A stretch of 64,000 nt of DNA from assembly GCA_016712745.1 (NCBI GenBank), contig JADJQN010000001.1, positions 62,001 to 126,000 of the forward strand. The letters are read 5' to 3'. How positions within the stretch are numbered: the stretch's first letter is position 1; every line of letters starts with the position of its first letter. Source of the DNA: Sandaracinaceae bacterium. GTDB lineage: Bacteria; Myxococcota_A; Polyangia; Polyangiales; JADJQN01. A program made the position numbers and the translations under genes. This document shows, piece after piece, positions 18,210-26,485 of the stretch. Under the pieces are notes generated by a model. The model ran no database searches. It saw only the letters and a program-made list of their open reading frames with translations, and was not told the origin of the DNA.

Positions 18210-19831
18210 GCAGGCTTTTCCGTGACCGGCTCGTCAGCAGTCGGCGGTCGCATGAGAGGGAAGAGAAGGACGTCGCGAATGGAGGGCTGATTGCACAGCG
18301 TCATCACGAGCCGGTCGACGCCCAGGCCGAAGCCGGCGGCTGGTGGCATGCCGTGCGAGAGGGCACGAATATAGTCGGCGTCGAAGTCCATCGCTTCCTC
18401 GTCACCCGACTCACGGTTGGTGAGCTGGGCGCGGAAACGTTCAGCTTGATCCTCGGGATCGTTGAGCTCGCTGAATGCATTGGCGACTTCTCGACCCTCG
18501 ATGAAGAGCTCGAATCGGTCCACATACGCGGGGTTTTTGTCGTTCTTTCGCGCGAGCGGGGAAACCTCGAACGGGTACTCCGTGATGAAGACAGGCAGCG
18601 ACTGCAAGCCGTCGTCGGTGCGGTAGAGATTGGTGAGCTCTGGCTCCACGAGCAATTCGTAAAGCAAGAATATGCGCTCACCGTTTGACCGAACCTTGCG
18701 CAACAACTTCTGCGTGTTCTCGTCGACCTTGCTCGACATGGCGTCACACGCTGCGGCGAGCTTGGCTTCGTCGAAAATGACTTCGCGCGTGAGCACCGCG
18801 CTCCAGATTGTCTTGGCGACGGGCGCATGGCCCGCGCGCTCGATACGGTGGGCTATCGACTCGCGCATCGGGACGCGTTCCCAACGCGACGCGAGAGCGA
18901 ACGAGCGGTCGTTTACGAACTCTGGATAGTAAGTGCACAGAAGCTGATCGATTCGCTTCAGCATCTGCTCGGTCATGTTCATCAGGTCTTCGTACGTGGC
19001 ATAGGCCATGTAGTACTCGAGCATGGTGAACTCGGGATTGTGACGCGTGCTCACGCCCTCATTGCGGAAATTGCGACCGATCTCGTAGACGCGATCGAAT
19101 CCGCCGACGACCAAGCGCTTCAAATAGAGCTCGGGCGCGATGCGTAGATAGAGCGGCAGGTCGAGCGCGTTATGATGCGTGTGGAATGGCTTCGCAATGG
19201 CGCCCCCACGCATCTGATGAAGCAAAGGCGTTTCCACCTCTAAAAAGGCTTCTTCGTCGAGAAACTCACGAAGGCCTTTAACGATCAACGACCGCGCGCG
19301 AAACACTTTTGCGACGTCTGGGTTTGAGAACAAGTCAACGTAACGTTCGCGATAGCGCTTCTCGACGTCTGTAAGGCCATGCCACTTATCCGGCGGCGGA
19401 AGGAGAGCTTTGCCGAGGTGCCGATACTTCACTGCGCGTAGCGCGAGCGCGCCGGTACGCGTGCGCATCAAGGGGCCTTCGACGGCGATGTGATCCGCGA
19501 GATCCACTTCGGCGAGAACCTTCGCGTCTTCTGGCGACAAGAGCTCGGGGCGCACCAAGGTCTGCGCGTCACCGTAGGGGGTGCGTATGACCAAGAACGG
19601 ACCGCGCTTGGCGATCACCCGTCCATAGAGAGGAAAGTGATCGGCGTCCGCAGGGACCGATGCCTCGTCGGGCAAGGCTGTGCGTTGCTCTTCCGAGAGC
19701 GCGATGCTTAACACTTCGCGACGTTTCTCTTCGTCGGCGCGATAGTCGTTGGGGAAGGGCAAGACCCCTTGTTCCGCGAGTGCTTGTGCATGTGCTTTGC
19801 GCGCCGCGATGAGCTCTTGTTCGTTGGCCAC
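18206..19831 (-). CDS. lysS: Class II lysyl-tRNA synthetase
   Basis: Charges tRNA-Lys. The 541-residue enzyme has an N-terminal OB-fold anticodon-binding domain (YGRVIAKRGPFLVIRT region) and the class II catalytic core: motif 2 FRNEGVSTRHNPEFTMLEYY and motif 3 AAGFGLGVDRLVMTL near the C terminus. A second OB-like insertion is absent and length is close to normal (about 500). It lies 10 bp after prfB, so translation termination and charging genes head the envelope unit that follows. Confidence 0.95.
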   Translation of the reverse strand: MANEQELIAARKAHAQALAEQGVLPFPNDYRADEEKRREVLSIALSEEQRTALPDEASVPADADHFPLYGRVIAKRGPFLVIRTPYGDAQTLVRPELLSPEDAKVLAEVDLADHIAVEGPLMRTRTGALALRAVKYRHLGKALLPPPDKWHGLTDVEKRYRERYVDLFSNPDVAKVFRARSLIVKGLREFLDEEAFLEVETPLLHQMRGGAIAKPFHTHHNALDLPLYLRIAPELYLKRLVVGGFDRVYEIGRNFRNEGVSTRHNPEFTMLEYYMAYATYEDLMNMTEQMLKRIDQLLCTYYPEFVNDRSFALASRWERVPMRESIAHRIERAGHAPVAKTIWSAVLTREVIFDEAKLAAACDAMSSKVDENTQKLLRKVRSNGERIFLLYELLVEPELTNLYRTDDGLQSLPVFITEYPFEVSPLARKNDKNPAYVDRFELFIEGREVANAFSELNDPEDQAERFRAQLTNRESGDEEAMDFDADYIRALSHGMPPAAGFGLGVDRLVMTLCNQPSIRDVLLFPLMRPPTADEPVTEKPA

Positions 19832-19841
19832 GGTGTTCCCC

Positions 19842-21000
19842 TTAGCTTGCTGCGCTCGAAGAGGCAGACTTGTCGGTTTTCTGAGTGCGCGCGGCGGCCA
19901 TCAAGAGGTAAGCCTCGATGAACTCATCGAGGTCTCCATCGAGCACAGCGTCGATGTTGCTGACTTTGATTTCCGTTCGCTCGTCTTTGACCAGACGATA
20001 GGGCGCCATCGTGTACGTGCGGATCTGCGAGCCGAAGCCGATTTCCATCTTGTCGCTTGCGTACGTTTGATCGAAGCTCGATTCGCGTTCCTGACGGCGT
20101 TTTTCGTACAAACGACCGAGCAGCATCTTCATCGCGCTCGAGCGATTCTTGTGCTGTGAACGCTCGGCTTGGCACTTCACAATGATTCCGGTTGGGATAT
20201 GCGTGATGCGAATGGCGGACTCGGTCTTGTTGACGTGCTGACCGCCCTTTCCGCCCGAACGGAAGGTGTCGACCTCGAGGTCTTCAGGCTTGATCACGAT
20301 GTCCGTCTTCTCTTCATCGAGGTCAGGAACAACGAAGACCGCAGCGAACGCTGTTTGCCGACGCGCGTTGGCGTCGAAGGGGCTAATCCGTATCAGACGA
20401 TGCACGCCATTCTCCGCGCGCAAAAATCCGTATGCGTAGGGTCCTGACACCGTGAATGAAACTTCTTTGATGCCCGCGTCTTGCCCGGGCTGATGATCGA
20501 TAAGCTCGGTCTTGAATCCGCGGCGCTCGCACCAGCGCATATACATGCGCATGAGCATCTCCGCCCAATCTTGCGAATCAACCCCGCCGGCCCCCGGATG
20601 AATCGTGATGATGCAGTCCGAGCGGTCCTCGGGGCCCGAGAGCATGCGCGCGACTTCCATGCTGCGAACGCCTTTTTCGATCTCGGGGATCTGAGCCGTG
20701 ACCTCGCTCACCATGCCCTCGTCGTTCTCGCTCACGGCCATGTCGAGCAAGTCGGCGAGATCCTTCGCGGACGACGTCAGCTTATCGAGCTTGCTGATAG
20801 TGTCTTCGACGGCCGAGCGCTCGCGCAACAAAGCTTGCGCCCGTTCCGGGTCGTCCCAAAAACCCTCGGCGCTCGAGCGCTCGGTCAGCTCGCTAAACTG
20901 GCGGCGGAGATTGTCGACGTCAAAGGTACCTCCCCAGCGCATCCAAACGCTGAGACAGGTCGGCTAGTGCTGCGCGGCCTTCTGACGGGGTCATCGACAT
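19842..21000 (-). CDS. prfB: Peptide chain release factor 2 (programmed +1 frameshift)
   Basis: RF2 recognises UAA and UGA stop codons. The C-terminal frame shows the anticodon-like SPF motif (ISPFDANARRQTAF) and the peptidyl-hydrolysis GGQ motif (RSGGKGGQHVNKTES). The N terminus is encoded in the other frame from ATG 21000 (second ATG at 20994). After 26 codons it meets an in-frame TGA at 20922-20920 within AGG-TAC-CTT-TGA-C. Shifting +1 after CTT continues as Asp-Val-Asp-Asn. The full product is thus about 385 residues. A gene caller starting inside the second frame would lose the N-terminal helix. Confidence 0.95.
20919..20935 (-). promoter_or_regulatory. prfB autoregulatory +1 frameshift site
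   Basis: Reading the minus strand, GGGGAGG (20935-20929) acts as an internal Shine-Dalgarno-like element three bases before the slippery codon CTT (20925-20923), followed by TGA and C. This is the classic RF2 arrangement: low RF2 lets the ribosome pause at UGA and slip forward one base, restoring RF2 synthesis. The first base after the stop is C, the weak termination context found at these sites. Confidence 0.93.
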
Positions 21001-21080
21001 AACGGGGGTGAGGTACCGTGCACGGACTGGAGTGTCAACGGCTTGCGCCCGCAAACTTTGGCCCTAGACTTTTCGCCAGG

Positions 21081-21866
21081 ATGTCCTCGCTGAGTGCACG
21101 CGCGGTCGTTGTTTCCTTCGCCGCGCTTTGTGTTGTTTTGCCGCTTACGTGGGGCCGCGCGGCCTTGGTGGCACACGCTGAAGACGGACCGACTACGACT
21201 CGTACAAGCCCGATGTCTCAACTTGTCGCGGCGTGGAACGCGCTCCGCGCAGGCGACTACGAGCTCGACGCCCGAGACCGCGCGCTGTCGAGTTCGGATT
21301 CCGTCCGATGTTCGCAAGCGGACTTAGTTGTCTACCGTGGCACGCATATTCGCTACCAAGCGGCGGTGCAGGTGCATCGCGCGTTCGTGCCTCGACTTGC
21401 TCGGTTCGAGGAGCGTTTGGTTGAGCTCGCGACAGCCACGTACGGTCGCGCGCCGCGGCGTCTGCTTCACCGCGGCGCATACGTGTGTCGCACGGTTCGC
21501 GACCACTCGTCCCGCCTCAGCGAGCACGCTCTGGGGAACGCATTCGATTTTTCCGGCCTGGAGTTCTCGCCTCTGCCGCGTCGCGTTGCGGTGCCCGCCG
21601 GTTTGCCGCGCGCGTCGCGACGCGCGTTTCGAGTCGACGTGCGTAACAACTGGGTCGCGCGCAGGCAGAGCGACCAGATTCACTCACGCTTTCTGCATGC
21701 GCTCGCTGACGAGCTGGCCTTGGGCCACGAGATCTTTCGCGGTATCGTCGGCCCCCCGACCCATCGCCATTCTGACCACTTGCACCTGGACATGGGGCCG
21801 TGGGCTTTCGCTTGGTATGCCTACGAGGGCGCGCAGTCGTCAGCGGGCGCCGCCGTCGTGGATTGA
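21081..21866 (+). CDS. Extensin-like family protein, exported
   Basis: The product begins with a hydrophobic signal segment (MSSLSARAVVVSFAALCVVL, from ATG 21081) and resembles the extensin-like C-terminal family. This family has an SEHALGNAFDFSG motif and a C-terminal HRHSDHLHLDMGPW motif whose His/Asp residues fit a zinc site like that of LAS/MepA murein endopeptidases. A role in cell-wall hydrolysis is inferred. It is divergent from prfB (80 bp apart) and converges on a lipoprotein gene. Confidence 0.75.
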   Translation: MSSLSARAVVVSFAALCVVLPLTWGRAALVAHAEDGPTTTRTSPMSQLVAAWNALRAGDYELDARDRALSSSDSVRCSQADLVVYRGTHIRYQAAVQVHRAFVPRLARFEERLVELATATYGRAPRRLLHRGAYVCRTVRDHSSRLSEHALGNAFDFSGLEFSPLPRRVAVPAGLPRASRRAFRVDVRNNWVARRQSDQIHSRFLHALADELALGHEIFRGIVGPPTHRHSDHLHLDMGPWAFAWYAYEGAQSSAGAAVVD

Positions 21867-21891
21867 AGCGATACGCGCGCGAACCAGCTAT

Positions 21892-22542
21892 TCACTCGAC
21901 GTTCCACGTGTAGCTAGCGGTTGCGCCCCTGTGATTGTTCATGCTGGCGTTGCGAAGGGTCAGGCCGACGTCCCTTCGGCCAGGATTGGCACAGCAAAGG
22001 TGCGCTCCGCGTTCGATGACACGAAACGCATTGCTGGCAGCGGCAATCTGCATTGTCGTGAATTGCTGTGCCGGAACATGATCCGCGACCACTTGTCCCG
22101 GCATCACGAAGCTCGAGGTGCCAACGACATTGACCGGGAGACTTTGCGCCGCGACGACATCGAAGACGCTGACGTAACCGCCCATCAAAATCGCTCCGGT
22201 GCGACGACGACCGGTAATGCATGTTGGGCTGAGCAACTCGATCGGCTCGTCTTCGTACGACGCCGTGCGTATGACGACGTCGACGCACATGTGTTCGTCG
22301 TCGAGCTCACTGAGAGTGGCTTCGTCCCGCAGCACGTCGTGGGGGATATCCGGGGGTGACGCTTCTTGCGCGCCGTGACCGAGGTCGAAGTAGGAGACGA
22401 TTTGCGCGTATGACGTGCCGACCCACTGCGCGGGAATCGTCCTCAAAGCGCGGCGATGTCCGCACGCGACTAGCGTGAGCGCGCACGCGGCGAGGGTGAG
22501 CGCTGCTTTCGATGTGCTGAACCTGACGAAATTGCTACGCAT
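21892..22542 (-). CDS. Putative lipoprotein of unknown function
   Basis: The 216-residue product starts with a basic N terminus and a lipobox (LTLVACG, Cys near residue 27). The remaining sequence, with SPTCITGRRRTGAILMGGYV and a closing YTWNVE beta strand, matches no family I know. It is divergent from the ketosynthase gene (104 bp apart); there is no strong reason to place it in the polyene cluster. Confidence 0.7.
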   Translation of the reverse strand: MRSNFVRFSTSKAALTLAACALTLVACGHRRALRTIPAQWVGTSYAQIVSYFDLGHGAQEASPPDIPHDVLRDEATLSELDDEHMCVDVVIRTASYEDEPIELLSPTCITGRRRTGAILMGGYVSVFDVVAAQSLPVNVVGTSSFVMPGQVVADHVPAQQFTTMQIAAASNAFRVIERGAHLCCANPGRRDVGLTLRNASMNNHRGATASYTWNVE

Positions 22543-22646
22543 GGAGTCTCCGCGCGCATATATGCCACGAGCGCGGCCTCCATACGCACCTCGGCGCTCG
22601 GATTTAATGCGCTCTTCCAGCGAATGAAACGCTTTGCTAGCTTCAC

Positions 22647-23834
22647 GTGAGTCTTATGAAGTCGCGAGCAAGAGCGTATGGCGTCACGGCGTATTCCGTA
22701 GCTTGTGGCATGGGGACCAGCACGCGCGACGTCTTAAGTGCGCTTTCCGAGGGACGCGCGGGTCTCTCGGCGTGTCCGCTCGATGTCCCGTTCGCGGCCG
22801 TGTGCGGGGTTGTGGACGGGATCCTACCATCGATGCCTCATGCGCTTGCCCGCTCGCACTCGCGAACTGCGCAGCTTGCGCTCCTCGGCTTTGAGCAGAT
22901 CTCGCACGAGGTCGCGCGTGCAGTGGAACGTTATGGAGCGAGCCGAATCGGCATGTTCATTGGGACGAGCACCGGGGGCATCTCTCAAACCGAGGCGTTC
23001 TACACACGGTATCGGGATACAGGCGAGATTGATTCGGTGTACGACTACGCGCGTCAGCACGAGTTCTTCGCGTTCACCGACGTGCTGCGCGCAGTGAGCG
23101 GCATTCGCGGACCGCGCTCCGTCGTTTCCACCGCCTGCTCATCGGGCGCAAAGGTCTTCACGAGCGCAAGACGCCTGCTTGATGCCGGCGTGATCGACGC
23201 CGCGCTCGTCGGGGGCGTTGATTCGTTGTGTCAGACCACAGTACGTGGTTTCCACAGTCTCGGCGTCATGGACCCCAAACCGTGTCGCCCATTCGCGGCC
23301 GATCGCAGTGGCATGAATGTGGGTGAGGGCGTTGGCATGTTGCTGTTGGAGCGAAGCGCTGAGCCACGCGCAATGTTTCTCGGCGCTGGCGAGACGTCGG
23401 ATGCTTTTGATATGGCGAGTCCGGAACCCGACGGCCGCGGTGCGCGGGAAGCGATGCGATACGCGCTCGACGAAGCCGGAATCGAGGTGTCGCAGATTGA
23501 CTACATCAACGCGCACGGGACGGCGACGCGTCGAAATGACAGTGCCGAGAGCGCGGCGATACACGCGCTCTTTCCAGCCGGCGTCGCCGTCGCTTCAACC
23601 AAGTCTTATACCGGACACACTCTTGGTGCGGCCGGCGCGATTGAAGCAGTCTTTGCAATCGCGGCCATCGAGCAGAGTTTCATTCCGGCAAACCTTGGAC
23701 TGCACATGAAAGATCCGGAGTTGCACGTGAACGCCGTCGCAGCGCGCATCGCGAAGCCCGTACGTTACGCGCTCAGCAACTCGTTGGCATTCGGCGGATC
23801 CAACGCGAGCCTACTCTTTGGATCCGCGCGATGA
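22647..23834 (+). CDS. Beta-ketoacyl-ACP synthase of the aryl-polyene-like cluster
   Basis: A FabF-type ketosynthase that condenses acyl and malonyl-ACP units. The catalytic triad is complete: Cys in VVSTACSSGAKV, His in NAHGTATRRND and His in SYTGHTLGAAGA. At 395 residues it is normal length. The GTG at 22647 is followed by ATG at 22656; either could be the start. Its stop overlaps the chain-length-factor start by 4 bp (ATGA), so the pair is likely made as a heterodimer, as in aryl polyene and type II polyketide systems. Confidence 0.92.
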   Translation: MSLMKSRARAYGVTAYSVACGMGTSTRDVLSALSEGRAGLSACPLDVPFAAVCGVVDGILPSMPHALARSHSRTAQLALLGFEQISHEVARAVERYGASRIGMFIGTSTGGISQTEAFYTRYRDTGEIDSVYDYARQHEFFAFTDVLRAVSGIRGPRSVVSTACSSGAKVFTSARRLLDAGVIDAALVGGVDSLCQTTVRGFHSLGVMDPKPCRPFAADRSGMNVGEGVGMLLLERSAEPRAMFLGAGETSDAFDMASPEPDGRGAREAMRYALDEAGIEVSQIDYINAHGTATRRNDSAESAAIHALFPAGVAVASTKSYTGHTLGAAGAIEAVFAIAAIEQSFIPANLGLHMKDPELHVNAVAARIAKPVRYALSNSLAFGGSNASLLFGSAR

Positions 23835-24619
23835 ATATTCCGATCTATCTGAGCGGGTGGGCTCTTTGGACTCCCGGCTTTCCCGATGCCGACGCATGGC
23901 TCGCGAATAAGCGCGACGCATCCGTTGAGAAGCCCGCGGCTGCGACAATCGACTCGCGTTTACGGCGCGGCACCAGTGTTCTTACGCGAGTTGCGAATGA
24001 AGTCGCGGGCCGTGCATGCATCTCCGCCGGCTTGTCCGCGACCGAAGGAATGCCGGTCGTGTTCGGATCGGCCGCCGGCGAGATTCAAATTGCTATCGAC
24101 CAGCTCGAAATGATGCGCAGCGCCGACGGGATTGTATCGCCCGCGCGATTTCGCAACAGCGTGCACAACACTGCGACGGGCATCCGTGCGATCACGACAG
24201 GGTATCGAGGCTTTACCACCGCACTCGCCGCCGGGTCACTGACGACGGCGATGACTCTCGTGGAGGTCGCGGGATTGCTGGCAAGCGGCGAAGAGCGCGT
24301 TCTCGCTATCGTCGCGGACGAGTCGCTTCCTGCGCCGCTTGATCAATTCGCATCTCATGAAGCGCTCGGGGTGGCGTTTGTGTGCGAGCGGAGGCGCTCG
24401 CCGTCGACCCGTGCATCGGTGACTGAGCTTGAGCCGTGCTCGCATCATCCCACGTGCGCGGGTGCCGGTTCGATCTCCTCCAACTGTGCGATGAACGCAG
24501 CCCAGCTCTTGCGCGTTGCGGCGGGGGCGCACGCACAGCGAGTTCTACTCGGCCGTCATGACGAGGAAATGTGGTGTGCTCTCATAACGCCGCTGAACGA
24601 GGCGCACGCGCATGCGTGA
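23831..24619 (+). CDS. Chain-length-factor-like ketosynthase homologue
   Basis: A ketosynthase-fold protein lacking the catalytic Cys: the N-terminal domain shows SPARFRNSVHNTATG, typical of the beta-ketoacyl synthase-like CLF partner in aryl polyene clusters. At 262 residues it is much shorter than a full ketosynthase. Such subunits shape the product cavity and set chain length by pairing with the active enzyme encoded just upstream. It overlaps the next gene by 8 bp. Confidence 0.85.
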   Translation: MNIPIYLSGWALWTPGFPDADAWLANKRDASVEKPAAATIDSRLRRGTSVLTRVANEVAGRACISAGLSATEGMPVVFGSAAGEIQIAIDQLEMMRSADGIVSPARFRNSVHNTATGIRAITTGYRGFTTALAAGSLTTAMTLVEVAGLLASGEERVLAIVADESLPAPLDQFASHEALGVAFVCERRRSPSTRASVTELEPCSHHPTCAGAGSISSNCAMNAAQLLRVAAGAHAQRVLLGRHDEEMWCALITPLNEAHAHA

Positions 24620-25793
24620 TGTCGTAGTAATTGGTGCGGGACCTGCTGGCTCCACCGCGGCGACGCTTCTCGCTCGCGAAGGCTTCGATACACTGGTGCT
24701 GGATCAGGCGATATTTCCGCGCTTTCACATCGGTGAGTCGCTGCTGCCAATCGACCTGCCCATTTTCGAGAATCTCGGCTTCGAAGCGGGTGATGGCGCC
24801 TTTCTCAAGAAATGTGGCGCTGAGTTCATCGACGAGCGGTCTGGATCGTTTTCCGAGTTTCTCTTTGTCGATGGCTTGTCCGGAACCCCGCCCTACGCCT
24901 ACCAGGTAGACCGCGCGACGTTCGACAACGCGCTGCTCATGCGAACGCGGGAAGCGGGCGCCGAGGTTCGGGTCGGGGTCAAAGTGACGGACGTCGAGAT
25001 GCTTGGCGACCGAGTGCGCGTGAGCGCGAGCGATGGCGTTCACGAAGCCCGCTATTGCATCGACGCCACGGGTCAAGACGCATTTCTAGCGCGACGCGCT
25101 CACACCGTGGAACCGATCAAGGGCTTTGGCGTCGCGGCGGTGTTCGGCCACTACGATCCGTTGACGGAGGCGCGTTGGAAGGAGCTGGCACGCACCGGCA
25201 GCATCAAGATATTGATGCTCGAGCAAGGGTGGTCGTGGCTCATTCCGATTGAATCGCACCGCTTGAGCTTCGGCGTCGTTTCGCATAAGGCTACGTTTTC
25301 TCCAGACCTGCTCGATTCGGTGGCGAGTGCATCGAAGGTGGTGCAGCACTTCACGAATGGTGCGCCTCGCACCGAGAAGCGCGTGATACGCAACTTCAGT
25401 TACAAGAACACGGCGAGCCACGGCTCGCGTTGGGCGTGCATCGGTGACGCGGCGTGTTTTCTCGATCCTGTGTTCTCGTCGGGCGTGTCGCTCGCGATGC
25501 TGGGTGCAGAACGCCTGGTCGAGGGGCTCGCGCCAGCGTTGCGCACAAACACAGAGAGAAGCGCCGACGTAACGCAGCCTTTCAGAAAGAAAATGGAGCG
25601 CGCCTACGACACGTTCGCATCGCTCATCCACAGCTTCTACAACACGAAGCTGGTCGAAAATCTCTTCTTCGTGGAGCACCCGGATCCCGAAATCCGCGCT
25701 GGACTCATTTCAGTCTTGGCCGGCGACGTATGGCGCACGGACAACCGCTTTCAGGAAATGTTGCTCACGGGTCGACACCACCGTCACGTGTGA
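24612..25793 (+). CDS. FAD-dependent halogenase-like oxidoreductase
   Basis: The 393-residue flavoprotein has the FAD loop VVIGAGPAGSTAATLLAREG, the FHIGESLLP motif of the tryptophan-halogenase superfamily, and WSWLIP, which fits the WxWxIP signature of flavin-dependent halogenases. The second FAD motif is GDAACFLDPVFSSGVSLA. Many such proteins in polyene clusters are annotated only as NAD(P)/FAD oxidoreductases. Halogenation or oxidation of the polyene head is the likely role. Xanthomonadins are brominated aryl polyenes, which makes halogenation attractive but unproven. Confidence 0.8.
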   Translation: MRDVVVIGAGPAGSTAATLLAREGFDTLVLDQAIFPRFHIGESLLPIDLPIFENLGFEAGDGAFLKKCGAEFIDERSGSFSEFLFVDGLSGTPPYAYQVDRATFDNALLMRTREAGAEVRVGVKVTDVEMLGDRVRVSASDGVHEARYCIDATGQDAFLARRAHTVEPIKGFGVAAVFGHYDPLTEARWKELARTGSIKILMLEQGWSWLIPIESHRLSFGVVSHKATFSPDLLDSVASASKVVQHFTNGAPRTEKRVIRNFSYKNTASHGSRWACIGDAACFLDPVFSSGVSLAMLGAERLVEGLAPALRTNTERSADVTQPFRKKMERAYDTFASLIHSFYNTKLVENLFFVEHPDPEIRAGLISVLAGDVWRTDNRFQEMLLTGRHHRHV

Positions 25794-25824
25794 CATCGCG
25801 GCGACGACGGTGGCCGAGACGGCC

Positions 25825-25860
25825 GAGCCCGAGTCCGAGCCCGAGTCCGAGTCCGAGTCG
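25825..25860 (+). repeat. Hexanucleotide tandem repeat between converging arms
   Basis: Six back-to-back 6-bp units of GAGYCS (GAGCCC, GAGTCC and a last GAGTCG) lie in the 74-bp gap between the flavoprotein and DUF3261 genes. No hairpin with a T-run was seen, so this is not a clear terminator. Confidence 0.85.
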
Positions 25861-25867
25861 GTCACGG

Positions 25868-26485
25868 CTACGGAAGCGCGCTCTGCTCCACCGTCTCAAT
25901 CGTCAGCTCGTACCCCATCCACGCGTTATAGAAGTGCGTGGTCGGCGGCATCGTGCCGGGCAGCACGCCCGTTTCGTACACGACTCGTATCTGGCCGGGC
26001 GGGACTTCGCTCGTGCGCTCGAACGTCCTTTCAACGAGCAGGCCCCCTTGCCACCGCTCGCGAACCAGTTCTTCGCCGCTCCGTTCTTCGTGCCAACCGT
26101 CGGAGAGCGCTGAATCTGAAAGAAATGGAAAAACGGTTCGTTGCACGTCGAAGAGAATGTATTGCGGAGGAAATGGCAGCTCGCCGGGGAGGTACGATTC
26201 GTAACGCACATCCGTACCGGTGAGCTCAATCAAGAAGGCGCGCGTCCCGAACGGCGTGAGGCCCAGGAGCACCAGCGCGTTGCCGCTCTTCTGCAAGACC
26301 GATTCGAAGCGCACTGGCTCGGCACCGACTCGGGTGACGGTGAGTCGTTGACGCATCATGAAGTTCGCGGCCATCGTCGTCGGGGCGCGCAGCGTGCCGG
26401 GATACGCGGTGCGGGGCGAAAGCCCGCCGCACGCCATGACGACGACGCAAATGAGAAGGGTGCTTATTGAAGTTGCGGCCTTCAT
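25868..26485 (-). CDS. DUF3261 family lipoprotein of the polyene cluster
   Basis: From ATG 26485 (MKAATSISTLLICVVVMACG) the 205-residue product has a lipobox with Cys near residue 19. The rest is beta-rich (for example TPFGTRAFLIELTG) and fits DUF3261, a family found beside MMPL exporters and LolA-like proteins in aryl polyene clusters. It probably helps place the lipid in the outer membrane. The start overlaps the MMPL stop by 4 bp; longer in-frame starts lie inside the MMPL gene and were rejected. Confidence 0.82.
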   Translation of the reverse strand: MKAATSISTLLICVVVMACGGLSPRTAYPGTLRAPTTMAANFMMRQRLTVTRVGAEPVRFESVLQKSGNALVLLGLTPFGTRAFLIELTGTDVRYESYLPGELPFPPQYILFDVQRTVFPFLSDSALSDGWHEERSGEELVRERWQGGLLVERTFERTSEVPPGQIRVVYETGVLPGTMPPTTHFYNAWMGYELTIETVEQSALP

